The notes below the pieces were generated by a model. The model ran no database searches. It saw nothing but the letters and a program-made list of their open reading frames with translations, and was not told the origin of the DNA. From an uncultured Alsobacter sp. (GTDB lineage Bacteria; Pseudomonadota; Alphaproteobacteria; Rhizobiales; Beijerinckiaceae): a DNA stretch of 64,000 nucleotides. Below are positions 48,166 through 57,448 of the stretch, in pieces (the stretch's first letter is position 1; every line of letters starts with the position of its first letter). Location of the stretch: NCBI RefSeq assembly GCF_945952055.1, contig NZ_CAMFHB010000018.1, forward strand, positions 1 to 64,000, written 5' to 3'. The translations under genes were made by a program, and so were the position numbers.

Positions 48166-49152
48166 TCATTCAGTTGCAAGAGCGCGGTCGAGAACGGCCA
48201 TCCGCATGAACTTCGACAGGCGCACCTGTTCGAAATACATGGCGTTCGGCAGGTCGTCGCAGTCCGGAGTGATCTCATCCTGACGCGGCAGAGGATGGTA
48301 CAGCAATGCTTTCGATTTCGTTCGCTGGATCTTCTCAGCCGTAATCTGATGGCTGTCCGGGGTGTGGCGCGGTGACACGTAGTCGGTGCCCGGCGCCTGG
48401 CCGATGTCGGACATGTCGTAGGGCGCCATCATGATGGCGTCGCAGCCGGTCAGCGCGGTCTCGATGTCCGTGATCAGGCGCGTCCGGATCTGGTGCTCCG
48501 ACAGCGCGGCGATGACGTCCGGCGGCACGTCCACGTGCGGCGGCGGGCAGAAGACCACCTCGGCGGGCGCCTCGTGGCGCAGGAGCTGCACGAGCGAGCG
48601 GACCGTGCGTCCCCTGGGATCCCCTCCGAAGCCGAGGACCTTGCCGCGCAGGCCGCGCAGGCCGCGGCGCATGGCGAAGATGTCGATCAGCGCCTGCGTC
48701 GGATGCTCGTTCCAGCCGTCGCCCGCATTGATGACGGGCTTGCGCGACTTCGACGCGATGCGGGCGGCGGCGCCCGTCTCGTGATGACGGATGACGATCG
48801 CGTCGCACAGGCGCGAGATGACCGCGCCGGCGTCCTCGAGCGACTCGCCCGTCCGGGTGTTCGATCGGGACGCGGACATGTCCTCCATGCCGATCGCATG
48901 GCATCCGAGCGAATAGGTCGCGACCTCGAAGCCGAGGCGCGTGCGCGTGCTGGATTGGAAGAACAGCAAGGCAACGGTCTTGCCGGCTGACCGCTGGTTG
49001 TCGGCACGGCCGGTCGCGAAGTCCGCGGCCATGGTGCACAGGGAGTCCACGTCGTCTGGTGTCAGGTCGCGGGCCGAGAGCACGTGGCCCACTCCCGGCA
49101 CTGACTGGCCGGCCGCGAGCCCACGTTGCAGGGCACTGTCGATATAAATCAT
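48166..49152 (-). CDS. Aspartate/ornithine carbamoyltransferase family protein (atypical PyrB-like)
   Basis: 328 residues. Carbamoyl phosphate site conserved: FFQSSTRTRLGFEVA, IRHHETGAA, DGWNEHPTQALIDIF, DPRGRTVRSL and YHPLPRQDEI. The amine-acceptor side differs from true ATCase: the Lys just before GET in the 80s loop (KKGET in E. coli) is Thr (RTGES), and the Arg that binds aspartate near residue 229 is not visible (MMAPYDMSDIGQAPG). No pyrC or plsY neighbours as in the usual pyrimidine locus. A paralogue with another acceptor is likely. It is co-directional with the DMT gene. Confidence 0.8.
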   Translation of the reverse strand: MIYIDSALQRGLAAGQSVPGVGHVLSARDLTPDDVDSLCTMAADFATGRADNQRSAGKTVALLFFQSSTRTRLGFEVATYSLGCHAIGMEDMSASRSNTRTGESLEDAGAVISRLCDAIVIRHHETGAAARIASKSRKPVINAGDGWNEHPTQALIDIFAMRRGLRGLRGKVLGFGGDPRGRTVRSLVQLLRHEAPAEVVFCPPPHVDVPPDVIAALSEHQIRTRLITDIETALTGCDAIMMAPYDMSDIGQAPGTDYVSPRHTPDSHQITAEKIQRTKSKALLYHPLPRQDEITPDCDDLPNAMYFEQVRLSKFMRMAVLDRALATE

Positions 49153-49810
49153 GTGTACGCCTCAGTTCCGATCGTTCCGTCGCTAACGATCCGTTAATCA
49201 TTCTCCATGACAGGCCGGTGGCCGGGAAGGAGAACCTTGAGAAATGGTTAACGGAAACATTCAAATTTGAACCATTGCCACAAGTTTGGCTGAAAAAAGG
49301 TTCAAGAACAAGCGATGTTGTGTGCTGCAGCTGCGGCTACGCGTTATGGTAGAAAACGCGCATAGACTGTCTCTCAAGACCACCGGAGAACGATTTCCGA
49401 GACTTTGTCCTCACGCTCTTGTGTGTAAGACATGGAATACACTTTGGAGTGTCACGGCGAATTCGCTGCTGATGAGACTTGCCCGGTGACGGGTCAAAGC
49501 TCGGCAATTCGATTAGTGTCCGCCGGCGCGGGCCGGTCCGGCCCAGCCACAGCTCGGATTCGTGTTTGCTGACACAAAGCTGCCATAATCGCCCGTCGGA
49601 CGGGCGCAGTGCGCACACGTGTCGGTTGGACGGGTCGATCGGGCTTATGAGGTAGCAACTTCGGCGGGCAAATCGGCTCACGTCCGCTGGCCAGGAGCGT
49701 CGCGACGGTGCCGTGGCCGCAAACGGCGCCCGACTCGCTGCCGAAGCCCGTGGCCGACCAGGCTCGGCCGCATGGTGCGTGTGCGCCGGGGCCGCGGACG
49801 CCGGGCAGGT
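49153..49810. other. 658-base gene-free region, partly low GC
   Basis: Between the carbamoyltransferase-like gene and kynureninase. Bases about 49165-49480 are much more AT-rich than the flanks, with TTAA/AAATTTGAA patches. Short open frames exist on both strands, for example one ending KGSRTSDVVCCSCGYALW at 49352, but none has a recognisable family, good ribosome site or usual codon bias. It probably holds the carbamoyltransferase promoter and perhaps a decayed insert. I see no tRNA or terminator with a T-run. Confidence 0.5.
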
Positions 49811-51046
49811 TCAGGTCACCCTGGCGCGGCGCAGGAACATCTCCTGGTTCCATTCCTCGGTGGCCATGATCTCGCGCAGGTGGCCGACGAGGCCCCACAG
49901 GTCGGAGAACCGCGCGTAGAGCGGGCAGAAGCCGAAGCGCAGGACGTCCGGCGCGCGGAAGTCGCCGATGACGCCGCGCGAGATCAGCGCCTGCATGATG
50001 GCGTAACCCTGGGGATGGGTCAGCGACACCTGCGAGCCGCGCGCGGTTCCGTCCCGGGGAGAGCCGAGCCCGAATCCGGCCGCGCCGAGCTCCTGCTCGA
50101 CGAGCCCGATGAACAGGTCGCCCAGGCGGATGCTCTTGGCCCGGACGAGCCGCATGTCGACGCCGTCGAAAGCGTCCAGCGAGGCGTCGAGTGCCGCGAG
50201 CGACAGGATGTTGGGCGTGCCGCAGATGAACCGGGCGATTCCGTCGGCCGGCCGGTAGCCCAGGTCGAAGGCGAAGGGAGCCGCGTGGCCGAGCCAGCCG
50301 GTGAGGGGAGAGTGCACCGCCGCCTGATGGCGCGGCGCCACGTAGAGCCAGGCCGGGGCGCCGGGCCCGCCGTTCAGGTACTTGTAGGAACAGCCGACGG
50401 CGAGATCCACCTTGCAGCCGGCAAGGTCGACCGGCATGGCCCCGGTGCTGTGGGCGAGGTCCCAGATGACGATCGCGCCGGCGGCATGGGCGCGCGCCGT
50501 GATGGCTTCCATGTCGTGCATCTGACCGGTGCGATAGTCGACGTGCGTGAGCATCACGACGGCGGTCGACGGCCCGATGGCCTCTGCCACGTCCTGCGGC
50601 TCCACCACCTTGAGCCGGTGATCGCGCCCGATGATCTGCGCGGCGCCGGACGCGACGTAGAGATCGGTCGGGAAGTTGCCGCTGTCGGAGAGGATCTCGG
50701 GACGTCCGGGGTTGAGGGCCAGGGCCGCGCAGACCAGCTTGAACAGGTTCACCGAGGTGCTGTCGGCGGAGATGATGCTGCCCGGCTCGGCGCCGACCAG
50801 GCTGGCGATGCGCCCGCCGACGCGGGCCGGCAGGTCCATCCAGCCTGCCGTGTTCCAGCTGCGGATCAGTCCTTCGCCCCATTGCTCTTCGACGACGGTC
50901 TTCATGCGGGCCGGGACGCCGCGCGGCAGCGGGCCCAGCGAGTTGCCGTCGAAATAGAGCACGCCATCGGGCAGATGGAACCGCTCGCGGCAATGGGCGA
51001 GGGGATCTGCGGCATCGAGGGCGGCGAGGGTGGTCTGGGTGATCAT
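49811..51046 (-). CDS. kynU: Kynureninase
   Basis: 411 residues. PLP enzyme cleaving L-kynurenine to anthranilate and alanine in tryptophan degradation. VLYFDGNSLGPLPRGVPARM, SIISADSTSVNLFKLVCAAL, IVIWDLAHSTGAMPVDL, the PLP Lys in VGCSYKYLNGGPGAPAWLY, and RFICGTPNILSLAALDASLD are kynureninase blocks. The ATG at 51046 begins MITQTTLAALDAADPLAH; a longer open frame upstream is AT/GC-irregular and lies in the promoter region. No kynA or kynB genes adjoin. Confidence 0.95.
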   Translation of the reverse strand: MITQTTLAALDAADPLAHCRERFHLPDGVLYFDGNSLGPLPRGVPARMKTVVEEQWGEGLIRSWNTAGWMDLPARVGGRIASLVGAEPGSIISADSTSVNLFKLVCAALALNPGRPEILSDSGNFPTDLYVASGAAQIIGRDHRLKVVEPQDVAEAIGPSTAVVMLTHVDYRTGQMHDMEAITARAHAAGAIVIWDLAHSTGAMPVDLAGCKVDLAVGCSYKYLNGGPGAPAWLYVAPRHQAAVHSPLTGWLGHAAPFAFDLGYRPADGIARFICGTPNILSLAALDASLDAFDGVDMRLVRAKSIRLGDLFIGLVEQELGAAGFGLGSPRDGTARGSQVSLTHPQGYAIMQALISRGVIGDFRAPDVLRFGFCPLYARFSDLWGLVGHLREIMATEEWNQEMFLRRARVT

Positions 51047-51342
51047 GACAGCGCTGCTCGAACGTGCGGGACGTGCAGTGTAATGCGGATTCCCGGCTCT
51101 GTGCGATGCGGCTCGCCGTCTTCTTTCGGTGTCCGTCCAGGCGGTCGCGAGGGGGCGGTCGAGCACCTCCGCCGATACCTTTCCGGCGAATCCCGCGACG
51201 GCGGCAAAGGCCGACGGCGGCGACCCGCTCACTTCATGAGGGTGGAAACGGCCAGAGAGGTTGTGGTCGTGACGGATTGAAGCCTGGGGTAGGCGGGTCG
51301 TTAACAAATTCCATGGGGCGATCGGCAGAAGTTGCCCATTTC

Positions 51343-51359
51343 TTTACGCCTCATTAACC
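51343..51359 (+). promoter_or_regulatory. CtrA-like box upstream of minC
   Basis: TTTA-N7-TTAACC fits the CtrA consensus TTAA-N7-TTAAC with one mismatch, 40 bases before the minC start. Further TTAAC half-sites are at 51301-51305 and 51393-51397. The gap 51047-51398 shows nothing else I can name. CtrA is the master cell-cycle regulator of alphaproteobacteria and has been reported to control min genes in Sinorhizobium. Confidence 0.55.
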
Positions 51360-51398
51360 AACTCGGCCCGAAATCGATGCGGTAGGAGAATCTTAACC

Positions 51399-52118
51399 GT
51401 GTCCGCCAGCCCCAAGCCCGATCAGCCCTCCCGTCCCATGCTCCGCTTCCGCGGTCGCTCGTTCCTGGCGCTCGCCCTGGCACCCGCCCAGCCGCTCGAG
51501 GCCTGGCTCGCCGATCTCGACGCGTGGCTGGAGCGCTCGCCCGGTTTCTTCACGGGCCGCCCCGTGATCCTCGACCTGTCCGCCGCCAAGATTCCGGTGG
51601 CGGACCTCGGCTCCTTCATCGCCGACCTCGCCGGCCGCAGCATCCGCATCATGGCGGTGGAAGGGATCGAGGAGGGCAGCCTCGGTCTCGGGTTGCCGCC
51701 GGCCATCGGCCGCGGTCGCGACGCGACGTTGCCGGAGGCCAAGCCCGCGGCTGACGAGGGTTCGAAGCAGCCGAAGTCGGCGCCCGAGCCGGTGTCGCTG
51801 ATCATCGACGAGCCCGTCCGCTCGGGCCAGACCGTCTTCCATCCGCGCGGCGACGTGATCGTCATGGGCTCCGTGTCGTCGGGCTCGGAGATCGTCGCGG
51901 GCGGATCGATCCATGTCTACGGAGCGCTGCGCGGGCGGGCCATTGCCGGCGTCGCCAACCAGCCCGGCGCCCGCATCATCTGCCGCAAGTTTGAAGCCGA
52001 ACTCCTTGCCATTGATGGCCTTTACAAGGCCGCCGACGACATGGATCCGGCTCTCCATGGAAGGGCCGTTTCGGCTCGAATCGTCGACGACGCGCTCGTC
52101 GTGTCGGCGCTGGACTAG
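51399..52118 (+). CDS. minC: Septum site-determining protein MinC
   Basis: 239 residues from a GTG at 51399 (TAGGAGAAT 8-16 bases upstream). The N-terminal MinC domain (MLRFRGRSFLALALAP..., FTGRPVILDLSAAKIPVADL) is joined by a linker to the C-terminal beta-helix (QTVFHPRGDVIVMGSVSSGS, AGGSIHVYGALRGRAIAG) that binds FtsZ and MinD. It blocks FtsZ ring assembly away from midcell. It heads minCDE; the 116-base gap to minD carries no gene. Confidence 0.96.
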   Translation: MSASPKPDQPSRPMLRFRGRSFLALALAPAQPLEAWLADLDAWLERSPGFFTGRPVILDLSAAKIPVADLGSFIADLAGRSIRIMAVEGIEEGSLGLGLPPAIGRGRDATLPEAKPAADEGSKQPKSAPEPVSLIIDEPVRSGQTVFHPRGDVIVMGSVSSGSEIVAGGSIHVYGALRGRAIAGVANQPGARIICRKFEAELLAIDGLYKAADDMDPALHGRAVSARIVDDALVVSALD

Positions 52119-52234
52119 AGCGACCGGCCTGATTTCATCAGGTCGGCCGCTCTGAGGTGAATGTTGTCGCATTTTCTTTCGACGAACCGGAATCCACTTC
52201 GTCGGAAAATGCTCTACGGGGACTGAGGAGGAGA

Positions 52235-53056
52235 ATGAGCATGGCCAAGGTTCTGGTGGTCACCTCGGGCAAGGGAGGCGTCGGCAAGACCACGTCGACT
52301 GCGGCCCTGGGTGCGGCTCTCGCCCAGATGGGGCAGAACGTCGCCGTCGTCGATTTCGACGTCGGCCTGCGCAATCTCGACCTCGTGATGGGCGCTGAAC
52401 GGCGCGTCGTCTACGACGTGGTCAACGTGATCCAGGGCGAGGCGAAGCTCGCCCAGGCGCTCATCCGTGACAAGCGCCTGGACAACCTGGCGCTGCTGCC
52501 CGCCTCCCAGACGCGCGACAAGGACGCGCTGACGGAAGACGGCGTCGCCCGGGTCATCGACGAGCTCCGGCAGAAGTTCGACTGGATCATCTGCGACAGC
52601 CCCGCCGGTATCGAGCGCGGCGCGACGCTGGCCATGCGTCATGCCGATGTGGCCGTCGTGGTCACCAACCCGGAAGTCTCCTCGGTCCGGGACAGCGACC
52701 GCATCATCGGCCTGCTCGACTCCAAGACGCTGCGCGCCGAACGGGGCGAGCGGATGGAGAAGCACCTCCTCATCACGCGCTACGACCGGATCCGGGCCGA
52801 GCGCGGCGACATGCTCAAGACCGACGACGTCCTCGAGATCCTCTCGATCCCGCTTCTCGGGATCGTGCCGGAGAGCCAGGACGTGCTGCGCGCCTCCAAC
52901 ATCGGGCAGCCGGTGACGGTGAGCGGACCCGACAGTCCGGCGGGCCGCGCCTATGCCGAAGCGGCGCGCCGGCTGAAGGGCGAGGCACTCCCGGTCTCCG
53001 TGCCGGGCGAAAGGGCCGGCTTCTTCGGCAAGCTTTTCGGCCGGAGGGCCGCATGA
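52235..53056 (+). CDS. minD: Septum site-determining ATPase MinD
   Basis: 273 residues. Deviant Walker [20 protein letters not shown] (residues 8-26), [35 protein letters not shown], and the C-terminal membrane amphipathic helix [13 protein letters not shown]. It recruits MinC to the membrane and oscillates with MinE. The ATG at 52235 (GAGGAGGAGA upstream) was preferred over an open extension to 52157. Its stop overlaps the minE ATG (ATGA). Confidence 0.98.
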   Translation: MSMAKVLVVTSGKGGVGKTTSTAALGAALAQMGQNVAVVDFDVGLRNLDLVMGAERRVVYDVVNVIQGEAKLAQALIRDKRLDNLALLPASQTRDKDALTEDGVARVIDELRQKFDWIICDSPAGIERGATLAMRHADVAVVVTNPEVSSVRDSDRIIGLLDSKTLRAERGERMEKHLLITRYDRIRAERGDMLKTDDVLEILSIPLLGIVPESQDVLRASNIGQPVTVSGPDSPAGRAYAEAARRLKGEALPVSVPGERAGFFGKLFGRRAA

Positions 53057-53325
53057 ACATCTTCTCGATCTTCAACCGCCGGGCCTCGGCGCCGGTGGCG
53101 CGCGAGAGGCTGCAGGTCCTGCTGGCCCATGAGCGGGCGAGCATCGGCCAGACGGATCTCGTCGCCGTGCTGCGCGAGGAAATCCTCGCGGTCATCGCCA
53201 AGCACGTCTCGGTGGAGCCCGACAACCTGCGCATCCGCATGGAGCGCGGCGACCAGATGAGCACCCTGGAAGTCGAGGTCGACATTCCCAAGGCCGCGCG
53301 CGTGAGGCTGGCCCTGACGGGCTGA
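53053..53325 (+). CDS. minE: Cell division topological specificity factor MinE
   Basis: 90 residues. The N-terminal MinD-binding part, [20 protein letters not shown], followed by [12 protein letters not shown], is standard; the C-terminal topological domain ends [20 protein letters not shown]. It stimulates MinD ATPase and drives pole-to-pole oscillation. It overlaps minD by 4 bases and is followed by a strong terminator. Confidence 0.97.
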   Translation: MNIFSIFNRRASAPVARERLQVLLAHERASIGQTDLVAVLREEILAVIAKHVSVEPDNLRIRMERGDQMSTLEVEVDIPKAARVRLALTG

Positions 53326-53349
53326 GCCCGCCAGACACGCCTGAAACAG

Positions 53350-53382
53350 GAAGGCCCCGCGCGAGCGGGGCCTTCGTTCTTT
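53350..53382 (+). terminator. Rho-independent terminator of minCDE
   Basis: Stem AAGGCCCCGC / GCGGGGCCTT (53351-53360 with 53365-53374), loop GCGA, then TCGTTCTTT. It begins 25 bases after the minE stop. Confidence 0.9.
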
Positions 53383-53454
53383 GGTGGGGTGACGGCGTCC
53401 AACGCCGGGCCGATCGGGTCGGGTTAACCCGTCCCGCGGTCCGCTTGCTTGCTC

Positions 53455-54705
53455 TCAGCCCGCCGTCCGCTTGTCGTACTCCAGCACGGCTTCCAGCAGC
53501 ACCTGGGCGCCCGCCGCGCATTCGTCGAAAGTGGTCGACTCCGCCTCGTTGTGGCTGATGCCCCCCAGGCAGGGGACGAAGATCATCGTGGTGGGGGCGA
53601 CGCGGGCAATGTAGGCGGCGTCGTGGCCCGCGCCCGAGACCATGTCGCGGTGGGCGAAGCCGGCCTTGTCCGCGCCGTTCCTCACGCAGTCGATGAGGTC
53701 GGGGTGGAACTTCACGGCGGGCGACATCCAGATCCGCTTTTCCTCGAAGGTGAGCTTCAGGGGCTCCATCACCTTCGGCAGCGCGGCCCGGAAGGCGCTT
53801 TCCATCGTGTCCAGAACGGCTTCGTCGGGGTGACGGAAGTCCACGGTGAAGAAGACCTCGCCCGGCACCACGTTGCGCGAGTTCGGCCGGTTCTCGATGA
53901 GGCCCACCGTACCCACGGCGAGCGGCGCGTGGTCGATGGCGATCTGGTGGACGGCCTCGATCATGCGCGCGGCGCCGAGCAGGGCGTTCTTGCGCAGGTG
54001 CATCGGGGTCGCGCCGGTGTGCGCGTCCTGCCCGGTCACCGTCACCTCGTACCAGCGCATGCCCTGGACGCCGGTGACGACGCCGATCATGCGGCTCTCG
54101 TCCTCCAGAATCGGACCCTGCTCGATGTGGAGCTCGAACATGGCGCCGAGCGTGTGACCGCCGGCCTTCTCCTCGCCGCGGTAGCCGATGCGCTCGAGTT
54201 CGTCCTTGTAGGCCTTCCCGTCGCGGTCCTCGCGCGTGTAGGCGTAGTCGGTGGTGAACACGCCGGCGAAGACGCCGGAGGCGAGCATCGCCGGGGCGAA
54301 GCGCGAGCCCTCCTCGTTGGTCCAGTTCACGAGCTCGATGGGGGAGGTCGTCTCGTAGCCGGTCTCGTGCAGGGTGCGCAGCACCTCCAGCCCCCCGAGC
54401 ACGCCCAGCACTCCGTCGAACTTGCCGCCGGTCGGCTGGGTGTCGAGGTGCGAGCCCATGCAGATCGGAAGGCGCGCATTGTCCTTGCCCGGCCGCCTTG
54501 CGAACATGTTGCCGACTTCGTCGACGGTCACGGTGCAGCCGAGCTTTTCGCACTCGGCCTTGAACCAGTCGCGGACGCGCTTGTCCTCGTCCGACAGCGT
54601 CAGGCGGCGGATGCCGCCCTTGGCCGTGCCGCCGATCTTCGCCGTGTCCATCAGCGCGTCCCACAGGCGCTGAGGGTTGATCTTGAGGTTGGCGAGGCTC
54701 GTCAC
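53455..54705 (-). CDS. Zn-dependent N-carbamoyl amidohydrolase (beta-ureidopropionase type)
   Basis: 416 residues, M20-related hydantoinase/carbamoylase family. Zinc and catalytic residues: CMGSHLDTQPTGGKFDGVLG (His and Asp), NWTNEEGSRFAPAMLAS (Glu), HIEQGPILED, and the late SGAGHDAAYI. It hydrolyses N-carbamoyl-beta-amino acids to CO2, ammonia and beta-alanine, the last step of reductive pyrimidine catabolism. The relative allantoate amidohydrolase shares these motifs, but coupling to dihydropyrimidinase (4-base overlap) favours the pyrimidine role. Confidence 0.92.
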   Translation of the reverse strand: MTSLANLKINPQRLWDALMDTAKIGGTAKGGIRRLTLSDEDKRVRDWFKAECEKLGCTVTVDEVGNMFARRPGKDNARLPICMGSHLDTQPTGGKFDGVLGVLGGLEVLRTLHETGYETTSPIELVNWTNEEGSRFAPAMLASGVFAGVFTTDYAYTREDRDGKAYKDELERIGYRGEEKAGGHTLGAMFELHIEQGPILEDESRMIGVVTGVQGMRWYEVTVTGQDAHTGATPMHLRKNALLGAARMIEAVHQIAIDHAPLAVGTVGLIENRPNSRNVVPGEVFFTVDFRHPDEAVLDTMESAFRAALPKVMEPLKLTFEEKRIWMSPAVKFHPDLIDCVRNGADKAGFAHRDMVSGAGHDAAYIARVAPTTMIFVPCLGGISHNEAESTTFDECAAGAQVLLEAVLEYDKRTAG

Positions 54706-56156
54706 GGCGTCACCTCGAGGCGCTGCACGGCGCGCGGCTTGGTGATTTCCCGCCAGGTGCTGTTGGCGACGTGCACGGCCGGGTAGGGGGGACGCGCCAC
54801 GTAGTCGCCGTCGCCGGGCTTGGCCCGCATGTCGCCGTCCTTCCAGGCGACGCGCCCGCGCGACAGCGTCATGACCGGCGCGCCGGTGCAGACATAGCCC
54901 TCGAAGACGTTGGATTCGATGCGCGAGACCTGGTTCTTCGCCGAGATCACCTTCGTCTTGCCGGGATCCCAGATGACGAGGTCGGCGTCAGAGCCCACGG
55001 CGACGGCGCCCTTGCGCGGGTAGACGTTGAGGATGCGCGCGATGTTGGAGGAGGTTACCGCGACGAACTCCTCCTTGGTGAGGCGGCCCGTGTTGACGCC
55101 CGCCGTCCACAGCACCGGCATGCGGTCCTCGAGCCCGCCGGTGCCGTTGGGGATCATGCGGAAATCGGCCTTGCCGAGCCGCTTCTGTTCGTCGGTGAAG
55201 GAGCAGTGATCGGTGGCCACCACCTGCAGCGAGCCCGACTGCAGGCCCGCCCACAGGCTCTGCTGGTGCTCCTTCGGCCGGAAGGGCGGCGACATGACGC
55301 GACGGGCCGCGTAGAGCCAGTCCTTGTTCTGGTACTCGCTGGCATCCAGCACGAGGTGCTGGATCAGCGGCTCGCCGAAGACGCGCTTGCCCTCGGCACG
55401 CGCCCGGGCGATCGCCTCGTGCGACTGCCGGCAGGACGTGTGCACCACGTAGAGCGGCACGCCGGCCATGTCGGCGATCATGATGGCGCGGTTCGTCGCC
55501 TCGCCCTCGACCTCGGGGGGACGCGAATAGGCGTGGCCCTCCGGACCGGTCACGCCGGTCGACATGTAGTGTTCCTGCATGCGGGCGACGACGTCGCCGT
55601 TCTCGGCATGGACGAGCGGCATGGCGCCCAGCGCCGCGCAGCGGGAGAACGAGGCGTACATCTCGTCGTCGTTCACCATCAGGGCGCCCTTGTACGCCAT
55701 GAAGTGCTTGAACGTGTTGATGCCGTAGGTCTTCACGACGGTTTCCATCTCGTCGTGGACCTCCTTGGTCCAGGAGGTGACCGCCATGTGGAAGCTGTAG
55801 TCGGTCGCGGCCTTCTCGGCCTTGCGGCGCCAGTCCTGGTAGGCGGCGAGCATCGACTGGCCGGGATTGGGGATGCAGAAGTCGACGATCATCGTCGTCC
55901 CGCCGGAGATCGCGGCCTTCGTCGCCCACTCGAAGTCGTCTGCGGCGACGGTGCCCATGAAGGGCAGTTCGCAGTGGGTGTGCGGGTCGATGCCGCCCGG
56001 CATCACGTAGCAGCCCCCGGCGTCGATGACGTCCGCGCCGGCTGGCGCGTCGAGGTTGGCGCCGATCGCGACGATCGTGCCGTTGTCGACGAGTACGTCC
56101 GCCTGGCGCGACGTGTCGTGGTTCACCACCGTTCCACCGCGGATGAGAAGGGCCAT
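54702..56156 (-). CDS. hydA: Dihydropyrimidinase
   Basis: 484 residues. It opens the ring of 5,6-dihydrouracil/dihydrothymine to N-carbamoyl-beta-alanine (or -aminoisobutyrate). Binuclear metal site: GGIDPHTHCELPF, carbamylated Lys in FMAYKGALMVNDDE, His in PLVHAENGD and VVHTSC, Asp in ATDHCSFTDEQ. The ATG at 56156 has CCAGGAGA upstream; an upstream extension would enter a repeat. It overlaps the amidohydrolase gene by 4 bases. A 270-base gap with palindrome copy 4 separates it from the transporter genes upstream. Confidence 0.95.
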   Translation of the reverse strand: MALLIRGGTVVNHDTSRQADVLVDNGTIVAIGANLDAPAGADVIDAGGCYVMPGGIDPHTHCELPFMGTVAADDFEWATKAAISGGTTMIVDFCIPNPGQSMLAAYQDWRRKAEKAATDYSFHMAVTSWTKEVHDEMETVVKTYGINTFKHFMAYKGALMVNDDEMYASFSRCAALGAMPLVHAENGDVVARMQEHYMSTGVTGPEGHAYSRPPEVEGEATNRAIMIADMAGVPLYVVHTSCRQSHEAIARARAEGKRVFGEPLIQHLVLDASEYQNKDWLYAARRVMSPPFRPKEHQQSLWAGLQSGSLQVVATDHCSFTDEQKRLGKADFRMIPNGTGGLEDRMPVLWTAGVNTGRLTKEEFVAVTSSNIARILNVYPRKGAVAVGSDADLVIWDPGKTKVISAKNQVSRIESNVFEGYVCTGAPVMTLSRGRVAWKDGDMRAKPGDGDYVARPPYPAVHVANSTWREITKPRAVQRLEVTP

Positions 56157-56246
56157 CGGAGTCTCCTGGAGTTTTCGTAGTGGGTTCTTGCTGGGCGGTT
56201 CGGCAAAGCCTGCAGGGTCTTGGCCGTGAAGCGCGATCCCTCTCCG

Positions 56247-56348
56247 CGTCCTGCCCGGGCTTGGCCCGGGCATCCACGACTTTGCTTGGGCAGGGTGGCT
56301 GGTCCCCACCGAAGTCGTGGGTGGCCGGGCCAAGCCCGGCCATGACGG
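56247..56348. repeat. Dispersed intergenic palindrome, copy 4 of 5
   Basis: CGTCCTGCCCGGGCTTGGCC at the left; GGCCGGGCCAAGCCCGGCCA at the right, with a longer spacer (about 30 bases) than the other copies. It sits between two co-directional genes (transporter binding protein and hydA), unlike most copies, which lie between convergent genes. Confidence 0.88.
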
Positions 56349-56426
56349 CCCAGAGAGCGCGGCCTCCCGGGGAGGCATTCAAGCAGGAGCAAGCGGGCGG
56401 GGCAGGGGCCCCGCCCGCCGTTCATG

Positions 56427-57413
56427 TCACTTCAGCGCGGCGTCGGTGACCTTGGAGCTCGTGGCGCCCGTGGGGGCCTTGGTGATGACCGGGGCGTCGC
56501 CGCCGGCCGAGAGCAGCGTCTTCACGGTGCGCTCGTAGTCGGCGGTCTCGAGCTTGCCGTTCGAGCCCTCGGTCAGCTTGTTGATCTCGCCCATCATGCG
56601 GACCTGGTGCTTCTCGGTCTGGGCGCCGGTGGCGTCGTTGTCGAGGACGATCTTGGCGGCCGCCTGCTGGTTGGCGCGCGCCCAGTCCCAGCCCTTCATC
56701 GAGGCCTTCACGAAGCGGGCGAGCGCATCGACCTGCTTGGGGTCGTTGAGCTTGGCTTCGGTGGTGTAGAGCCCGTCCTCGAGGGTGGAGACGCCCTGGT
56801 CCTCGTACTTGAAGACCACGAGGTCCTCGGCCTTGATGCCGGCGTCGATGACCTGCCAGTACTCGTTGTAGGTCATGGTCGAGACGCAGTCGGCCTGCTT
56901 CTGCAGGAGCGGATCGACGTTGAAGCCCTGCTTCACCACCTTCACGCCGCCGGCCGAACCGTCGGTCTTGAGGCCGAGCTTGGCCATCCAGGCCATGAAC
57001 GGATACTCGTTGCCGAAGAACCAGACGCCGAGCGTGCGGTTCTTGAAGTCGTCCGGCGACTTGATGCCGGTGTCCTTGCGGCAGGTCAGCATCATGCCCG
57101 AGCGCTTGAAGGGCTGGGCGATGTTGACCAGCGGCACGCCCTTCTCGCGTGCGGCGAGCGCGGCCGGCATCCACTCGACGATCACGTCGGCGCCGCCGCC
57201 GGCGATGACCTGCGGCGGGGCGATGTCGGGGCCGCCCGGCTTGATCGTCACGTCGAGGCCGGCTTCCTTGTAGAAGCCCTTGTCCTTGGCCACGTAGTAG
57301 CCCGCGAACTGGGCCTGCGTGACCCATTTCAGCTGCAGCGTCAGCTTGTCCTGGGCCTGCGCGACGCCCATGGCGCCGAACAGGGCCGCAGCCGCAATCA
57401 TCGATCGCTTCAT
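56427..57413 (-). CDS. ABC transporter substrate-binding protein (NMT1/THI5-like)
   Basis: 328 residues. Signal peptide MKRSMIAAAALFGAMGVAQA; mature part has LTLQLKWVTQAQFAGYYVAK, typical of NMT1/THI5-like binding proteins for pyrimidine precursors, nitrate or taurine. The pyrimidine-catabolic neighbours suggest uracil, thymine or a derivative as ligand. The ATG at 57413 was chosen for the signal peptide; a longer open frame runs back into the permease gene. It is 35 bases after that gene. Confidence 0.92.
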   Translation of the reverse strand: MKRSMIAAAALFGAMGVAQAQDKLTLQLKWVTQAQFAGYYVAKDKGFYKEAGLDVTIKPGGPDIAPPQVIAGGGADVIVEWMPAALAAREKGVPLVNIAQPFKRSGMMLTCRKDTGIKSPDDFKNRTLGVWFFGNEYPFMAWMAKLGLKTDGSAGGVKVVKQGFNVDPLLQKQADCVSTMTYNEYWQVIDAGIKAEDLVVFKYEDQGVSTLEDGLYTTEAKLNDPKQVDALARFVKASMKGWDWARANQQAAAKIVLDNDATGAQTEKHQVRMMGEINKLTEGSNGKLETADYERTVKTLLSAGGDAPVITKAPTGATSSKVTDAALK

Positions 57414-57448
57414 CGTCCACTCCTCTCCCTTGCCGGTTTGCCCGGCCT

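Noticed and set aside
49059-49352. 97-codon frame ending KGSRTSDVVCCSCGYALW
   Set aside because: It begins antisense inside the carbamoyltransferase-like gene, has no good ribosome site and no recognisable family; kept only as part of the AT-rich island.
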